This document shows, piece by piece, positions 1 to 5,490 of a DNA stretch of 6,033 nucleotides (position 1 is its first letter; each line of letters opens with the position of its first letter). A program made the position numbers and the translations under genes. Origin of the DNA: an uncultured Ilumatobacter sp. (GTDB taxonomy: Bacteria; Actinomycetota; Acidimicrobiia; Acidimicrobiales; Ilumatobacteraceae); contig CALAHA010000227.1 of NCBI GenBank assembly GCA_937891565.1, positions 1 through 6,033 of the forward strand, read 5' to 3'. The notes under the pieces were generated by a model, which did not search any database, had not been told where the DNA came from, and was given only the letters and a program-made list of their open reading frames with translations.

Positions 1-232
1 CGCCCGGGAACCAGGGCTCTTCGGAGCGCGGGATGGTGTTGACGTATGGCGTCGAGACCGTGGCCGGGAACGACACCTGGCTGGCGCTCGCCCGCGCCAT
101 GAGCCGCGACAGCAGATAGCGGGCCCGGTTTTTGCCGTGTCTGTCAACGACGGCGTCAAGGCTGTCGAGCCACTCCTCAGTTTCGACCGGGTCAATGTCG
201 GGGAGCTGATGAACATGTCCGTCAAAAATCAT
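1..232 (-). CDS. aceE: Pyruvate dehydrogenase E1 component, homodimeric type (N-terminal fragment)
   Basis: This is the start of AceE, the thiamine-diphosphate-dependent E1 subunit that decarboxylates pyruvate and acetylates the lipoyl groups of E2 in the cytoplasmic pyruvate dehydrogenase complex. Only 77 codons lie in the window; the gene continues past the left edge. The visible residues carry the family's N-terminal signature: LPDIDPVETEEWLDSLDAVV (residues 10-29), RARYLLSRL (36-44) and STPYVNTIPRSEEPWFPG (60-77), which line up with E. coli 'DPIETRDWL', 'RAQYL' and 'NYINTIP'. The thiamine-binding and catalytic regions lie outside the window. The ATG at 232 is the only plausible start because an in-frame stop (TGA on the minus strand, plus-strand 239-241) lies 6 nt upstream of it. 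The ribosome-binding site is weak, a GAGA about 10 nt upstream. The gene is divergent from rnhA. Identification is firm; nothing can be said about the rest of the protein. Confidence 0.95.
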   Translation of the reverse strand, partial: MIFDGHVHQLPDIDPVETEEWLDSLDAVVDRHGKNRARYLLSRLMARASASQVSFPATVSTPYVNTIPRSEEPWFPG

Positions 233-253
233 ACGGTTTCAGTCTCGCAGGGT

Positions 254-265
254 TACCGCGCGGTA
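254..265. promoter_or_regulatory. Perfect 12-bp palindrome in the aceE/rnhA divergent spacer (operator candidate)
   Basis: TACCGCGCGGTA reads identically on both strands and lies 22 bp upstream of the aceE start codon, where a repressor could occlude the promoter or early transcript. No regulator is known from the sequence. A palindrome of this size is less likely by chance than most motifs in a 124-bp spacer but is still possible in GC-rich DNA, so the operator role is only inferred. Confidence 0.3.
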
Positions 266-281
266 GCGATGAAGAACTCGC

Positions 282-301
282 AACTGTCCGAAACTGTTCG
301 G
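282..301. repeat. 10-bp-phased direct repeat overlapping an inverted repeat in the aceE/rnhA spacer
   Basis: AACTGTCCG (282-290) and AACTGTTCG (292-300) are the same 9-mer with one mismatch, spaced exactly 10 bp apart, so both copies face the same side of the helix. The second copy also completes a perfect inverted repeat, CCGAA-ACTG-TTCGG (288-301). Such phased arrangements are typical of transcription-factor sites, and this one sits between two divergent genes. No specific regulator can be named. Confidence 0.3.
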
Positions 302-328
302 TGGCTGCAGGGCCCATCGCCGTGCGTC

Positions 329-342
329 AGCCGCGAACGGCT
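329..342 (+). other. Short GC hairpin just upstream of the rnhA ribosome-binding site
   Basis: AGCCG (329-333) and CGGCT (338-342) are perfect complements around a CGAA loop. In a transcript this 5-bp stem would end two bases before the AGG (345-347) that probably serves as the rnhA ribosome-binding site, so it could influence translation initiation. The stem is short and no regulatory role is shown. Confidence 0.25.
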
Positions 343-356
343 CTAGGTTGAGACCA

Positions 357-812
357 ATGAGTCGACTCGAGATCTACACCGATGGTGCCTGCCAGGGAAA
401 CCCCGGGCCAGGCGGCTGGGGCTGGGCTGCGGCACCCGATGGCGAGCCGAACGGCTCCGGTGGCGAAGCAGCGTCCACGAACCAGCGAATGGAGATCTAC
501 GCAGTGATTGATGCGCTGCGCACTTATTCTTCGGTGGCTGACGATCACGGTGCCCCGGTGCCAATCGAGATCGTCTCCGATTCCACCTATGTGGTCAAGT
601 GCTTCAATGACAAGTGGTGGGTCAAGTGGGAACGCAACGGCTGGAAGAACTCGAAGAAGCAGCCCGTAGCGAATGACGATCTGTGGAAGCCGCTGATCGA
701 ACTCGTGCAAGCTGGCGACGTCACCTTCCGGTGGGTCAAGGGCCACAGCGGCGACCGGATGAATGACATGGTCGACGCACTCGCCGTCGCTGCAGTGCCC
801 CGTCGCGACTGA
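357..812 (+). CDS. rnhA: Ribonuclease HI
   Basis: This encodes ribonuclease HI, a cytoplasmic endonuclease that degrades the RNA strand of RNA-DNA hybrids (R-loops, primer remnants). The 151-residue product is a single catalytic domain of normal length (E. coli 155). All acidic catalytic residues are present: Asp9 in EIYTDGACQGNPGPGG, Glu46 in NQRMEIYAV, Asp75 in VSDSTYVV and Asp140 in DMVDALA; the conserved His130 is in WVKGHSGD. The basic/aromatic handle region that grips the hybrid is visible as WWVKWERNGWKNSKKQPV (about 87-104). There is no N-terminal hybrid-binding domain and no C-terminal fusion. I chose the ATG at 357 over the in-frame TTG at 348 because an AGG at 345-347 is spaced 9 nt from the ATG but directly abuts the TTG. 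The gene is divergent from aceE and 83 bp upstream of the large wall-protein gene, in the same orientation. Confidence 0.95.
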   Translation: MSRLEIYTDGACQGNPGPGGWGWAAAPDGEPNGSGGEAASTNQRMEIYAVIDALRTYSSVADDHGAPVPIEIVSDSTYVVKCFNDKWWVKWERNGWKNSKKQPVANDDLWKPLIELVQAGDVTFRWVKGHSGDRMNDMVDALAVAAVPRRD

Positions 813-858
813 CTGTTCAACTGCGCCGTGAAGGTGCCCGAAAATAGGCAATGATGAC

Positions 859-887
859 GTGACTGCGACGTCGTACAACATTACGAT
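859..887 (+). promoter_or_regulatory. Candidate sigma-70-type promoter for the SpoIID/SGNH gene, possibly leaderless
   Basis: GTGACT (859-864) matches four of six bases of TTGACA. TACGAT (882-887) matches four of six of TATAAT. They are separated by exactly 17 bp. Transcription starting 7-9 bases after the -10 box would begin at or within two bases of the ATG at 896, which has no Shine-Dalgarno sequence. A leaderless mRNA, common in actinobacteria, would explain this. The matches are modest, so this is a prediction from sequence only. Confidence 0.35.
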
Positions 888-895
888 TCGATGAC

Positions 896-3800
896 ATGCG
901 CACATTGAGTTGGGGTCGAGGGTTGGTTGCTGGAATCGCTGCAGGCGCAGTAGCTGTGGCCAGCGTCGTTGCGCCTCCGCCTGAGCCAGCGCAGGCTGCC
1001 GGCGGTGACATCGTTGCCATTGTCATTGAGGGCACTGGCTTCGGTCACGGTCGAGGCATGAGCCAGTGGGGCGCCTACGGCTACGCAGTCGACCACGGCT
1101 GGGACTGGAAACAGATTCTCGAGCACTATTACGGCGGGACTGAGGCCGGAACCGTGCCCGCAGCGGAACGGGTCCGTGTGCGACTCACCGGTCTGGACGG
1201 TCAGAACACCGTCGGCGTCATTTCGCATGGCTCGCCAATTTCGTGGAACGGTCAGACCAGCGCCTCGATGTACGCCAAAGAAACCTCCACTCCAGGCACG
1301 TTCGAAGTATGGGGCTCGACCGGCCAGGCCTGTCCTGGAGCATCGACGCTGACGGTCCCCGGCGGCGATCCAGTGATTGCAACGGGCGCACAGGGTGAGG
1401 CGGTCGAACAGATCCAGCAGTTCCTGTGGACATATCAGCCAACGGCGGGAAGCATTGCGGTTGACGGCGACTTCGGTAACCAAACTCGCGGCCACCTGGT
1501 CGACTGGCAGATCGCCGTTGGCGTCACGCTCGACGGCACCTGGGGGCCCGAGGATGCCGCGAAGGCGCGTTCGATCATCGATGCCGACACAGCGTCGACG
1601 TTCACGCTGCTCGGCACCGAAGTGGCAACCACTGGAAACCCCGTGAGCTTCACCATTGCGAACGGCGACGGAAGTATCGACCCCGAACTTGCTATTGGAC
1701 TGTGTTCGCCTCAGCGGTCGATCACGCACTACCGCGGCTCAATCGACGTCTTAAGTACGTCGTCCGGGAACCGCGTGGTCAACGACGTGAGCACCCAGAA
1801 CTACGTCCGCGGTGTCATTCCGCGTGAGGTGTCGGCGTCGTGGGGCGACGCTGGCAATGGCGCCGGGATGAACGCCCTGCGGGCTCAGGCAGTCGCGGCG
1901 CGTTCGTACGGGCTCGAGCAACAGCGCAGCTACTTCTATGACGGCACGTCCACCCGCTACGCCACTACCTGCGACACAACCGCTTGCCAGGTCTACGGCG
2001 GCGCTGCACGGCGCGGCGCTGCCAACGGAAATGCAGAAGTCCGCGAGGACCCCCGGACCGATGCTGCCGTGGCGTCGACTGCAAACGTGGTCCGGCGATG
2101 GCCTGGCGGCCACTCGAAGGCAGGGCAACTCGTCTCGACCGAGTTCTCCGCATCGAATGGCCCCCGCACCGCTGGTGGCGAGTTCCCAGCAGTCAACGAC
2201 ATCGGCGATGACACGCTCAAGAATCCGAACCACCGCTGGAAACGGGTCATTGATGCCGACACGCTCGAGTCGAAATATGGGATCGGCCAGATCACATCGG
2301 CTGCGATGACCAATGCGGCGGCAAGTCAGTACAAGGGGTACGACGGGATCTGGTTCGACGACATCGTCATGACTGGCACGTCAGGAACGGCGCGACTGAA
2401 CTCATGGGACTTCCGAAACGCTTTCAACCTTCCTTCACCCGGCTTCACCGTTCGGATTGTCCGCGAAGTTGCGACGCCCACGAGGTTCGGGTTCATTGGC
2501 GACTCGGTGGGTAGCAGTATTGCGTCGGCCAGCACCTCGGAGTTCCAATCCGTCATCGATGGGACGTTCAAATCTCCGACGATCAGCGCGGTATCCAATC
2601 GCTGCACAAATCGATCATCGTGTTCGGGAACAAGCGGCGTCGACATCGCCAAGGGCCTGACGTACGGCCTCGATCTGGTCGTTGTCGAACTCGGCTACAA
2701 CGACAGCGCCTCGACGTTCGCCAGCGACGTGAACGCGATGATGGCTGCGCTGACCGCCCGCGGCGTCAAGCAGGTCGCGTGGGTCAACCTGGCCGAGATC
2801 CGGACCAACTCCAACGGCTTGACGTACCGACCGCACAACGACGCGCTCGCGGCAGCTCAGCGGCAATGGCCCAACCTCAGGATTCTCGACTGGAACACGA
2901 CGAGTAGCGATCTGGGTTCGCGAGCTCGCTGGTTCAGCGACGGAGTACACCTCACCTCCACCGGCCAGGCCGAATTCGCCCTCTGGCTCTTCGGCGAGGC
3001 CACAGCGCTCGGGCCGAGCACCAACCTCAGTCCGCCGAAGAAAATCGTGTTGCCGATCCGCGGCACCGTCCTCACCGGCGCTGCTGGCAATCAGGTGACC
3101 GTGCCGAACTCGGCGACATTGGTTGCGTTGAACATCACCGCCTTCCAGCCGTCTGGACCTGGCTTCGTGACCGTCTGGCCGTGTGGGTCGAATCGGCCCG
3201 AGACCTCGAACCTCAACTACGGCGGTGGCCAGATAATTGCCAACAACGTGCTCGCCCCCATCGGCGATGACGGCACTATCTGCCTGTACTCGCTCGTCAC
3301 GACCGATGTGATCGTCGACGTGAGCGGTTGGTTCACTGCCGAAGCGGGTGCGGTGGCTGCAGGAACCGGCGTCGTCGGCGTGACGCCGAAGCGCGTCGTC
3401 GATACGCGGCGGGGCCTTGGATGGCCCCGCAGGGTGGCTGAGAACAGCCCCATTGTCATCGATGTGGCAGGCATGACCGCCACGCGCCCCGACGGCACGT
3501 CGGTCACGGCGCCATCTGATGTGGTTGCCGTGAGCTTGAACGTGACAGCGACCGGCCCGGGCGGGCCCGGATTCTTGACGGTCTGGCCGTGCGACGAGCC
3601 GTTTCCGCTGGCTGCGAGCGTCAACTACGACAAAGGTGCAACGGTCAGCAACGGCGTCTTTGCCGGTGTTGACCGAGACGGCCAAGTTTGTATTTACTCA
3701 CTCACGAGCACCGATGTCGTCGTCGACGTTCAGGGCTGGGTGGTTCCTGATCAGTCCACCGCACCGTTCACTGCGGTCACGCCGAGCCGACTGGTTGACA

Positions 3801-4216
3801 CCAGGTCGGGCCGCCAAGTGACCGCGTCTTCGCAGCTCACGGTCCCTGTGCACGGCGCTGCTGTCACCATTGCTGGCGTGGCCACGACGGTCCCGGCCAC
3901 GGCAACTGCGGCAGTTGTCAACGTCGTCGTGGCCGATCCTGACGATGCTGGTTTCGTCACCGTTTGGCCCTGCGCCGGCGATGTGCCGCTCGCAGCGAAC
4001 CTTGTGTATCTGTCAGGAGACACCCGAGGCAACGGCGTCATTGCTCCCATTGGTCCCGATGGGTCGATTTGCATCTACTCGCTCAGCCCCGCCGACATCA
4101 TTGTTGACATCTCGGGCTGGTTGACCGGCCCGACGTCCGGCAGGGGCGGGTTCACCGGTGCGGTTCCCAAACGGTTTGTTGACACTCGTTTTGGGGTCGG
4201 CCCCCTCCCGGTCTGA
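896..4216 (+). CDS. Secreted SpoIID/LytB-domain protein with nested peptidoglycan-binding module, SGNH hydrolase domain and C-terminal beta repeats
   Basis: This is an exported cell-wall protein of 1106 residues. Residues 1-34 form a signal peptide (basic start, hydrophobic stretch, likely cleavage after PAQA). A SpoIID/LytB domain, the family of lytic transglycosylases acting on peptidoglycan glycan strands, spans about 41-515. It starts with GFGHGRGMSQWGAYG (48-62); the expected catalytic Glu311 is in NYVRGVIPREVSASW (302-316), followed by LRAQAVAARSYGL and CDTTACQVYGG (359-369). A PG_binding_1-like module (164-228; VDGDFG and LDGTWGPE) is inserted between these parts. An SGNH/GDSL hydrolase domain (529-705) has block I GDS with Ser537, block III GYND (600-603) and block V DGVH (Asp682, His685), a complete catalytic set. 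Residues 714-1106 are three beta-rich repeats plus a partial fourth. The start at 896 puts the signal peptide exactly at the N-terminus. A wall-remodelling role is inferred; the substrate of the SGNH domain is unknown. Confidence 0.88.
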   Translation: MRTLSWGRGLVAGIAAGAVAVASVVAPPPEPAQAAGGDIVAIVIEGTGFGHGRGMSQWGAYGYAVDHGWDWKQILEHYYGGTEAGTVPAAERVRVRLTGLDGQNTVGVISHGSPISWNGQTSASMYAKETSTPGTFEVWGSTGQACPGASTLTVPGGDPVIATGAQGEAVEQIQQFLWTYQPTAGSIAVDGDFGNQTRGHLVDWQIAVGVTLDGTWGPEDAAKARSIIDADTASTFTLLGTEVATTGNPVSFTIANGDGSIDPELAIGLCSPQRSITHYRGSIDVLSTSSGNRVVNDVSTQNYVRGVIPREVSASWGDAGNGAGMNALRAQAVAARSYGLEQQRSYFYDGTSTRYATTCDTTACQVYGGAARRGAANGNAEVREDPRTDAAVASTANVVRRWPGGHSKAGQLVSTEFSASNGPRTAGGEFPAVNDIGDDTLKNPNHRWKRVIDADTLESKYGIGQITSAAMTNAAASQYKGYDGIWFDDIVMTGTSGTARLNSWDFRNAFNLPSPGFTVRIVREVATPTRFGFIGDSVGSSIASASTSEFQSVIDGTFKSPTISAVSNRCTNRSSCSGTSGVDIAKGLTYGLDLVVVELGYNDSASTFASDVNAMMAALTARGVKQVAWVNLAEIRTNSNGLTYRPHNDALAAAQRQWPNLRILDWNTTSSDLGSRARWFSDGVHLTSTGQAEFALWLFGEATALGPSTNLSPPKKIVLPIRGTVLTGAAGNQVTVPNSATLVALNITAFQPSGPGFVTVWPCGSNRPETSNLNYGGGQIIANNVLAPIGDDGTICLYSLVTTDVIVDVSGWFTAEAGAVAAGTGVVGVTPKRVVDTRRGLGWPRRVAENSPIVIDVAGMTATRPDGTSVTAPSDVVAVSLNVTATGPGGPGFLTVWPCDEPFPLAASVNYDKGATVSNGVFAGVDRDGQVCIYSLTSTDVVVDVQGWVVPDQSTAPFTAVTPSRLVDTRSGRQVTASSQLTVPVHGAAVTIAGVATTVPATATAAVVNVVVADPDDAGFVTVWPCAGDVPLAANLVYLSGDTRGNGVIAPIGPDGSICIYSLSPADIIVDISGWLTGPTSGRGGFTGAVPKRFVDTRFGVGPLPV
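3035..4213 (+). repeat. Three protein-level beta repeats plus an orphan quarter-repeat, coding for residues 714-1106
   Basis: The encoded protein repeats the pattern (P-K/S-R-x-V-D-T-R-x-G) ... L/V-N-V/I-x ... T-V-W-P-C ... G-x-I/V-C-x-Y-S ... V/I-D-V/I-x-G-W. Bodies lie at residues 714-812, about 850-948 and about 980-1075. VDTR motifs occur at 835-838, 967-970 and 1095-1098. Each body has one WPC cysteine and one CxYS cysteine exactly 33 residues apart (763/796, 899/932, 1026/1059), which suggests a disulfide in each. The first body lacks a preceding VDTR strand, and the last VDTR strand (1090-1106) has no body after it. Similar repeats occur at the C-termini of secreted Acidimicrobiia proteins; a surface-attachment or carbohydrate-binding role is likely but unproven. 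Confidence 0.8.
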
Positions 4217-4233
4217 TTGACCCGGTCGCCCGA

Positions 4234-4262
4234 TTGTCCGCTCGGTGAGTTGCCCGAATAGT
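4234..4262 (+). promoter_or_regulatory. Candidate promoter for the HSD10-like dehydrogenase gene, near-leaderless
   Basis: TTGTCC (4234-4239) matches four of six bases of TTGACA. AATAGT (4257-4262) matches four of six of TATAAT, after a 17-bp spacer. Transcription would start about 4269-4271, at or next to the ATG at 4271, where no Shine-Dalgarno sequence is visible at normal spacing. This parallels the arrangement before the upstream gene. The matches are weak and the call is tentative. Confidence 0.3.
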
Positions 4263-4270
4263 TTGCGGGT

Positions 4271-5047
4271 ATGGATATTTCTGGAGCAAGTGCAATCGTT
4301 ACTGGTGGAGCGTCAGGCATTGGTGCCGCCTCGGCCCGCATGCTGGCCGCCCGTGGCGCCAAGGTCGTCATTGCCGACCTGAACGAAGAGGCTGGCAATG
4401 CGCTAGCTGATGAGATCGGTGGTGCCTTCGCCAAGGTCGATGTCACCAATACCGATCAGATCATTGAGGCGGTCGAGATGGCCAAGTCGATGGGCCCGGT
4501 CCGCGTGCTGGTCAACTCGGCGGGTATCGGCTGGGCGCAGCGCACGATCGGCCGTGACGGCACCCTTGATTCTGCTGCCAACCTCGACGCCTTTAAAAAG
4601 GTCATCGCAATCAACCTGATCGGCTCGTTCGATGCCATCCGCATCGCCGCCACCGCCATGAGCATCACCGAGCCAATGGAACATGGCGAGCGCGGCGCCA
4701 TCGTCAACATCGCATCGGTTGCAGCATTCGACGGGCAAATTGGCCAGGCCAGCTACTCGGCATCGAAGGGTGGCGTTGTTGGTATGACCCTGCCGATCGC
4801 TCGCGACCTCTCCGCATCGGGTATCCGCATCAACACGGTTGCACCAGGGCTCATTGACACGCCGATCTACGGTGAGGGCGAGGGCAGCGAAGCATTCAAG
4901 GAGAACCTGCAGAAGGGCGTTCTGTTCCCGAAGCGCCTCGGCGATCCGGAGCAGCTTGCATCGATGGTCATCGAGTGCATCACCAACAGCTACATGAACG
5001 CCGAAACGATCCGTGTCGACGGTGGTATCCGTATGCCCCCAAAGTGA
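4271..5047 (+). CDS. Short-chain dehydrogenase, type II 3-hydroxyacyl-CoA dehydrogenase (HSD10-like)
   Basis: This is a classical NAD(H)-dependent short-chain dehydrogenase of 258 residues (human HSD10 has 261), predicted to oxidise 3-hydroxyacyl-CoA or 2-methyl-3-hydroxybutyryl-CoA to the 3-keto form in fatty-acid or branched-chain amino-acid breakdown in the cytoplasm. The nucleotide-binding loop TGGASGIG is at 11-18. Asp36 ends the second strand, which favours NAD over NADP. NSAG is at 82-85. The catalytic tetrad is Asn115, Ser149, Tyr162 and Lys166 (YSASK). The segments SVAAFDGQIGQASYSASKGG (149-168), GMTLPIARDLSASGIRINTV (171-190) and FPKRLGDPEQ, with the C-terminal IRVDGGIRMPP, match HSD10 far better than FabG. 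The ATG at 4271 is 54 bp after the wall-protein stop and places TGGASGIG at the usual distance. No Shine-Dalgarno sequence is evident. The exact substrate cannot be read from the sequence. Confidence 0.9.
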   Translation: MDISGASAIVTGGASGIGAASARMLAARGAKVVIADLNEEAGNALADEIGGAFAKVDVTNTDQIIEAVEMAKSMGPVRVLVNSAGIGWAQRTIGRDGTLDSAANLDAFKKVIAINLIGSFDAIRIAATAMSITEPMEHGERGAIVNIASVAAFDGQIGQASYSASKGGVVGMTLPIARDLSASGIRINTVAPGLIDTPIYGEGEGSEAFKENLQKGVLFPKRLGDPEQLASMVIECITNSYMNAETIRVDGGIRMPPK

Positions 5048-5071
5048 CACGCTAAAAATCTGAATTTGCTG

Positions 5072-5116
5072 CGGCCGGGCCTCTTCCTTTTTGGGGGATG
5101 GGGCTCGGCCGTTTGC
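5072..5116 (+). terminator. Probable rho-independent terminator after the dehydrogenase gene
   Basis: CGGCCGGGCC (5072-5081) pairs with GGCTCGGCCG (5102-5111) through nine Watson-Crick pairs and one G-U pair. A few more weak pairs are possible inside the 20-nt loop. A short T-run (5112-5114, then TT at 5118-5119) follows. It sits 24 bp after the dehydrogenase stop and before the next gene's ribosome-binding site. The T-run is short and the loop large, so termination efficiency may be modest. Confidence 0.5.
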
Positions 5117-5128
5117 GTTCCTGGGAAC
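5117..5128. promoter_or_regulatory. Operator-like inverted repeat upstream of the DUF427 gene
   Basis: GTTCC-TG-GGAAC is a perfect 12-bp inverted repeat centred about 36 bp upstream of the DUF427 ATG, where a promoter would be expected. It is not an actinobacterial SOS box, because the half-sites are in the opposite order (GTTC then GAAC). No regulator can be assigned and it may be coincidental. Confidence 0.2.
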
Positions 5129-5158
5129 ACTTTGTGTCGATGCGGAGTTGTGCTCTCT

Positions 5159-5437
5159 ATGAAAGCTGTACTGAATGGAACTGTTCTTGCTGAGTCAGAC
5201 GCGACCGTGATCGTCGAGGGGAATCACTACTTCCCGCTCGAGTCGGTGAATCTCGAATTCTTCACGCCGACCGATCATTCGACGCACTGCCCGTGGAAGG
5301 GTGATTCGAGCTACTACGACATCACCGTCGACGGCGAAACGAAGTCGAATGCGGCCTGGTACTACCCTGCGCCAAAGGAAAAAGCAGCCGAAATCAGAGA
5401 CCACGTCGCCTTTTACGGCGTCGTTACCGTTTCCTGA
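5159..5437 (+). CDS. DUF427 family protein
   Basis: This is a small, probably cytoplasmic protein of 92 residues made up of a single DUF427 domain, normal for stand-alone members. Its biochemical function is not established. Conserved family segments are all present: LNGTVLAESD (5-14), VEGNHYFP (19-26), HCPWKGDSSYYDI (43-55), AAWYYP (65-70) and the ending DHVAFY (81-86). There is no signal peptide or membrane segment. I chose the ATG at 5159 because the family consensus begins at MKAVLNGT and a GGAG ribosome-binding site lies at 5144-5147 (11-nt spacing, slightly long). The longer reading frame from TTG at 5066 would translate through the terminator hairpin and adds residues with no family similarity. 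The gene lies downstream of a probable terminator, so it is likely transcribed on its own, and it converges on argJ. Confidence 0.88.
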   Translation: MKAVLNGTVLAESDATVIVEGNHYFPLESVNLEFFTPTDHSTHCPWKGDSSYYDITVDGETKSNAAWYYPAPKEKAAEIRDHVAFYGVVTVS

Positions 5438-5441
5438 CGTT

Positions 5442-5490
5442 CAGGCAGGTTTCGCCTGGCCGGGTGGTGTTACAGGCCGGGTGGTGTTTT
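5442..5490 (+). terminator. Weak, alternative hairpins with a T-run after the DUF427 gene
   Basis: CAGGC (5442-5446) pairs with GCCTG (5454-5458) around a 7-nt loop. The same GCCTG could instead pair with CAGGC at 5473-5477, which is followed at 5487-5490 by TTTT. Either fold is only 5 bp, and the T-run is not directly adjacent to either stem. It may help to end transcription from the DUF427 gene but is a weak candidate. Confidence 0.2.

Noticed and set aside
288..301. LexA/SOS-box-like site (CCGAAACTGTTCGG)
   Set aside because: The actinobacterial SOS box is CGAAC-N4-GTTCG, 14 bp. Here the CGAA and TTCG half-sites are two bases too close, so it does not fit.
137..346. Plus-strand 69-codon frame near the left edge
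   Set aside because: Its first half is antisense to the aceE N-terminus, which is well supported, and the product resembles nothing I recognise.
327..905. Minus-strand open frame of about 192 codons across rnhA
   Set aside because: It fully overlaps an unmistakable RNase HI gene on the other strand and has no family motif.
881..1729. Minus-strand open frame of about 282 codons
   Set aside because: It lies antisense to the signal peptide, SpoIID motif and PG-binding module of the plus-strand gene, with no recognisable family signature of its own.
2615..3685. Long minus-strand open frame (about 356 codons) opposite the wall-protein gene
   Set aside because: The composition is Arg/His/Asp-rich and low in recognisable motifs, typical of the antisense of a GC-rich gene. 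The plus strand here carries clear SGNH and repeat motifs.
4208..4225. Terminator hairpin directly after the wall-protein gene
   Set aside because: The stem (CCGGTC with GACCCGG) needs a bulged base and overlaps the last codons, and no T-run follows it.
5066..5158. N-terminal extension of the DUF427 gene from an upstream start
   Set aside because: It would translate the terminator hairpin and adds 31 residues outside the family consensus. The ATG at 5159 has a GGAG and the canonical N-terminus.
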